Origin: Methylomarinum vadi
GTDB taxonomy: Bacteria > Pseudomonadota > Gammaproteobacteria > Methylococcales > Methylomonadaceae
Reading direction: 5' to 3'
Assembly (NCBI RefSeq): GCF_000733935.1
Contig: NZ_JPON01000001.1
Span: 186,001 to 250,000, forward strand
DNA: 64,000 nt
The notes under the pieces are model-generated. The model was given only the letters and a program-made list of their open reading frames with translations. It did no database searches and was not told where the DNA came from. Below, one piece after another: positions 63,706-64,000 of the stretch; position 1 is the first letter of the stretch, and each line of letters starts with the position of its first letter. The translations under genes were made by a program, and so were the position numbers.

Positions 63706-64000
63706 TTTTTTTCAAAATGGTTCGATCACGACGTTACACCGTCTGGATAAGAACCGTCTCGCTGAGATGGAGCAGGAGTTGTTGGGGTTTTCCAAGCATC
63801 GTCCGATGGCGCTGGTGCTTCCTTCATTGTTTTCCGAACTGAAAGGACCTGCTCTCTCCGGAATCATCAAGGAAATCAGCCAGGTTTCTTATTTAAATGA
63901 AGTCATCATCGGCCTGGATAATGCGGATGCGTCCGAATTTGCCTATGCCCGTGAATTTTTCAGCGAACTGCCGCAACATCACAGAATTCTATGGAACGAT
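63698..64000 (+). CDS. Glycosyltransferase, glucosyl-3-phosphoglycerate synthase-like (partial)
   Basis: The first 101 codons of a gene leaving the window at the right. It starts SDFFQNGSITTLHRLDKNRL and continues ALVLPSLFSELKGPALSGII, then EVIIGLDNADASEFAYA, the start of a family GT81/GT2-like glycosyltransferase with an early nucleotide-sugar fold. This N-terminus is close to proteins annotated as glucosyl-3-phosphoglycerate synthase. With the phosphatase upstream (8-bp overlap) it would make a glycosylglycerate compatible solute. The catalytic region lies outside, so the sugar cannot be told. Confidence 0.75.
   Translation, partial: MSDFFQNGSITTLHRLDKNRLAEMEQELLGFSKHRPMALVLPSLFSELKGPALSGIIKEISQVSYLNEVIIGLDNADASEFAYAREFFSELPQHHRILWND

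Noticed and set aside
1-64000. CRISPR array, prophage or integron
   Set aside because: No regularly spaced short repeats, phage structural genes, integrase or attachment-site duplications were seen; mobile DNA is limited to insertion sequences and small palindromes.

Overview
This 64 kb window comes from a gammaproteobacterial-type chromosome of moderate G+C. The gene set (Gor, YgiQ, ZapE, SdhE, AcnB, E. coli-like Icd, EmrAB, tRNA-Thr) supports this. A sodium-oriented energy set (two cation/proton antiporters, a K+-dependent pyrophosphatase with a Na+-pump-like glutamate, and a bacterial V-type ATPase whose c subunit keeps the Na+ ligands) plus a mannosyl/glucosyl-phosphoglycerate pair suggests a salt- or alkali-adapted organism, possibly a methanotroph of the Methylococcales. 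That placement is inference; no methane-oxidation gene is present here.

Layout. 1-6 kb: glutathione reductase, an ArsP/DUF318-like permease, a membrane protein, a VapC remnant, and a structured leader in front of a CPA2 antiporter. 6-11 kb: an emrAB efflux operon whose emrB is split by an IS1182-family element with a clean 5-bp target duplication. 11-19.5 kb: a SpoIIAA-like protein, a truncated yfbR, divergent transglutaminase and DUF2126 genes, an acetyltransferase/PuuE-type deacetylase pair, a secreted methyltransferase, and a dead lysR gene cut by an IS5-type remnant. 19.7-35 kb: three identical 592-bp IS200/IS605-like copies, one of which interrupts a zinc-ribbon/PDZ-like gene. Around them lie tRNA-Thr, ygiQ, a spermidine-synthase-like gene, a MATE exporter, a DUF2760-Hsp70-coiled-coil cluster and an NhaP-type antiporter.

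35-50 kb is energy metabolism: the membrane pyrophosphatase, then a TCA block with citrate synthase, a GlcG/HbpS-like protein, an SDHAF4 homologue, sdhCDAB and sdhE. NADP- and NAD-type isocitrate dehydrogenases follow in divergent orientation, then a TerB-like protein, aconitase B and ZapE. 50.7-58.1 kb is a seven-gene V-ATPase operon in the order B-D-I-K-E-C(DUF2764)-A, without visible F or G/H genes. The last 6 kb holds an EF-hand protein, a cyclic-nucleotide-binding protein, a membrane protein with one CxxCH haem motif, an EAL-domain protein, a palindromic repeat, a frameshifted DUF2721 gene, and a phosphatase/glycosyltransferase pair running off the end.

The clearest biological theme is coupling of pyrophosphate, ATP and ion gradients, beside a complete citrate-to-fumarate segment. 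Gene decay by insertion sequences is frequent: emrB, lysR and the zinc-ribbon gene are all broken by insertions.
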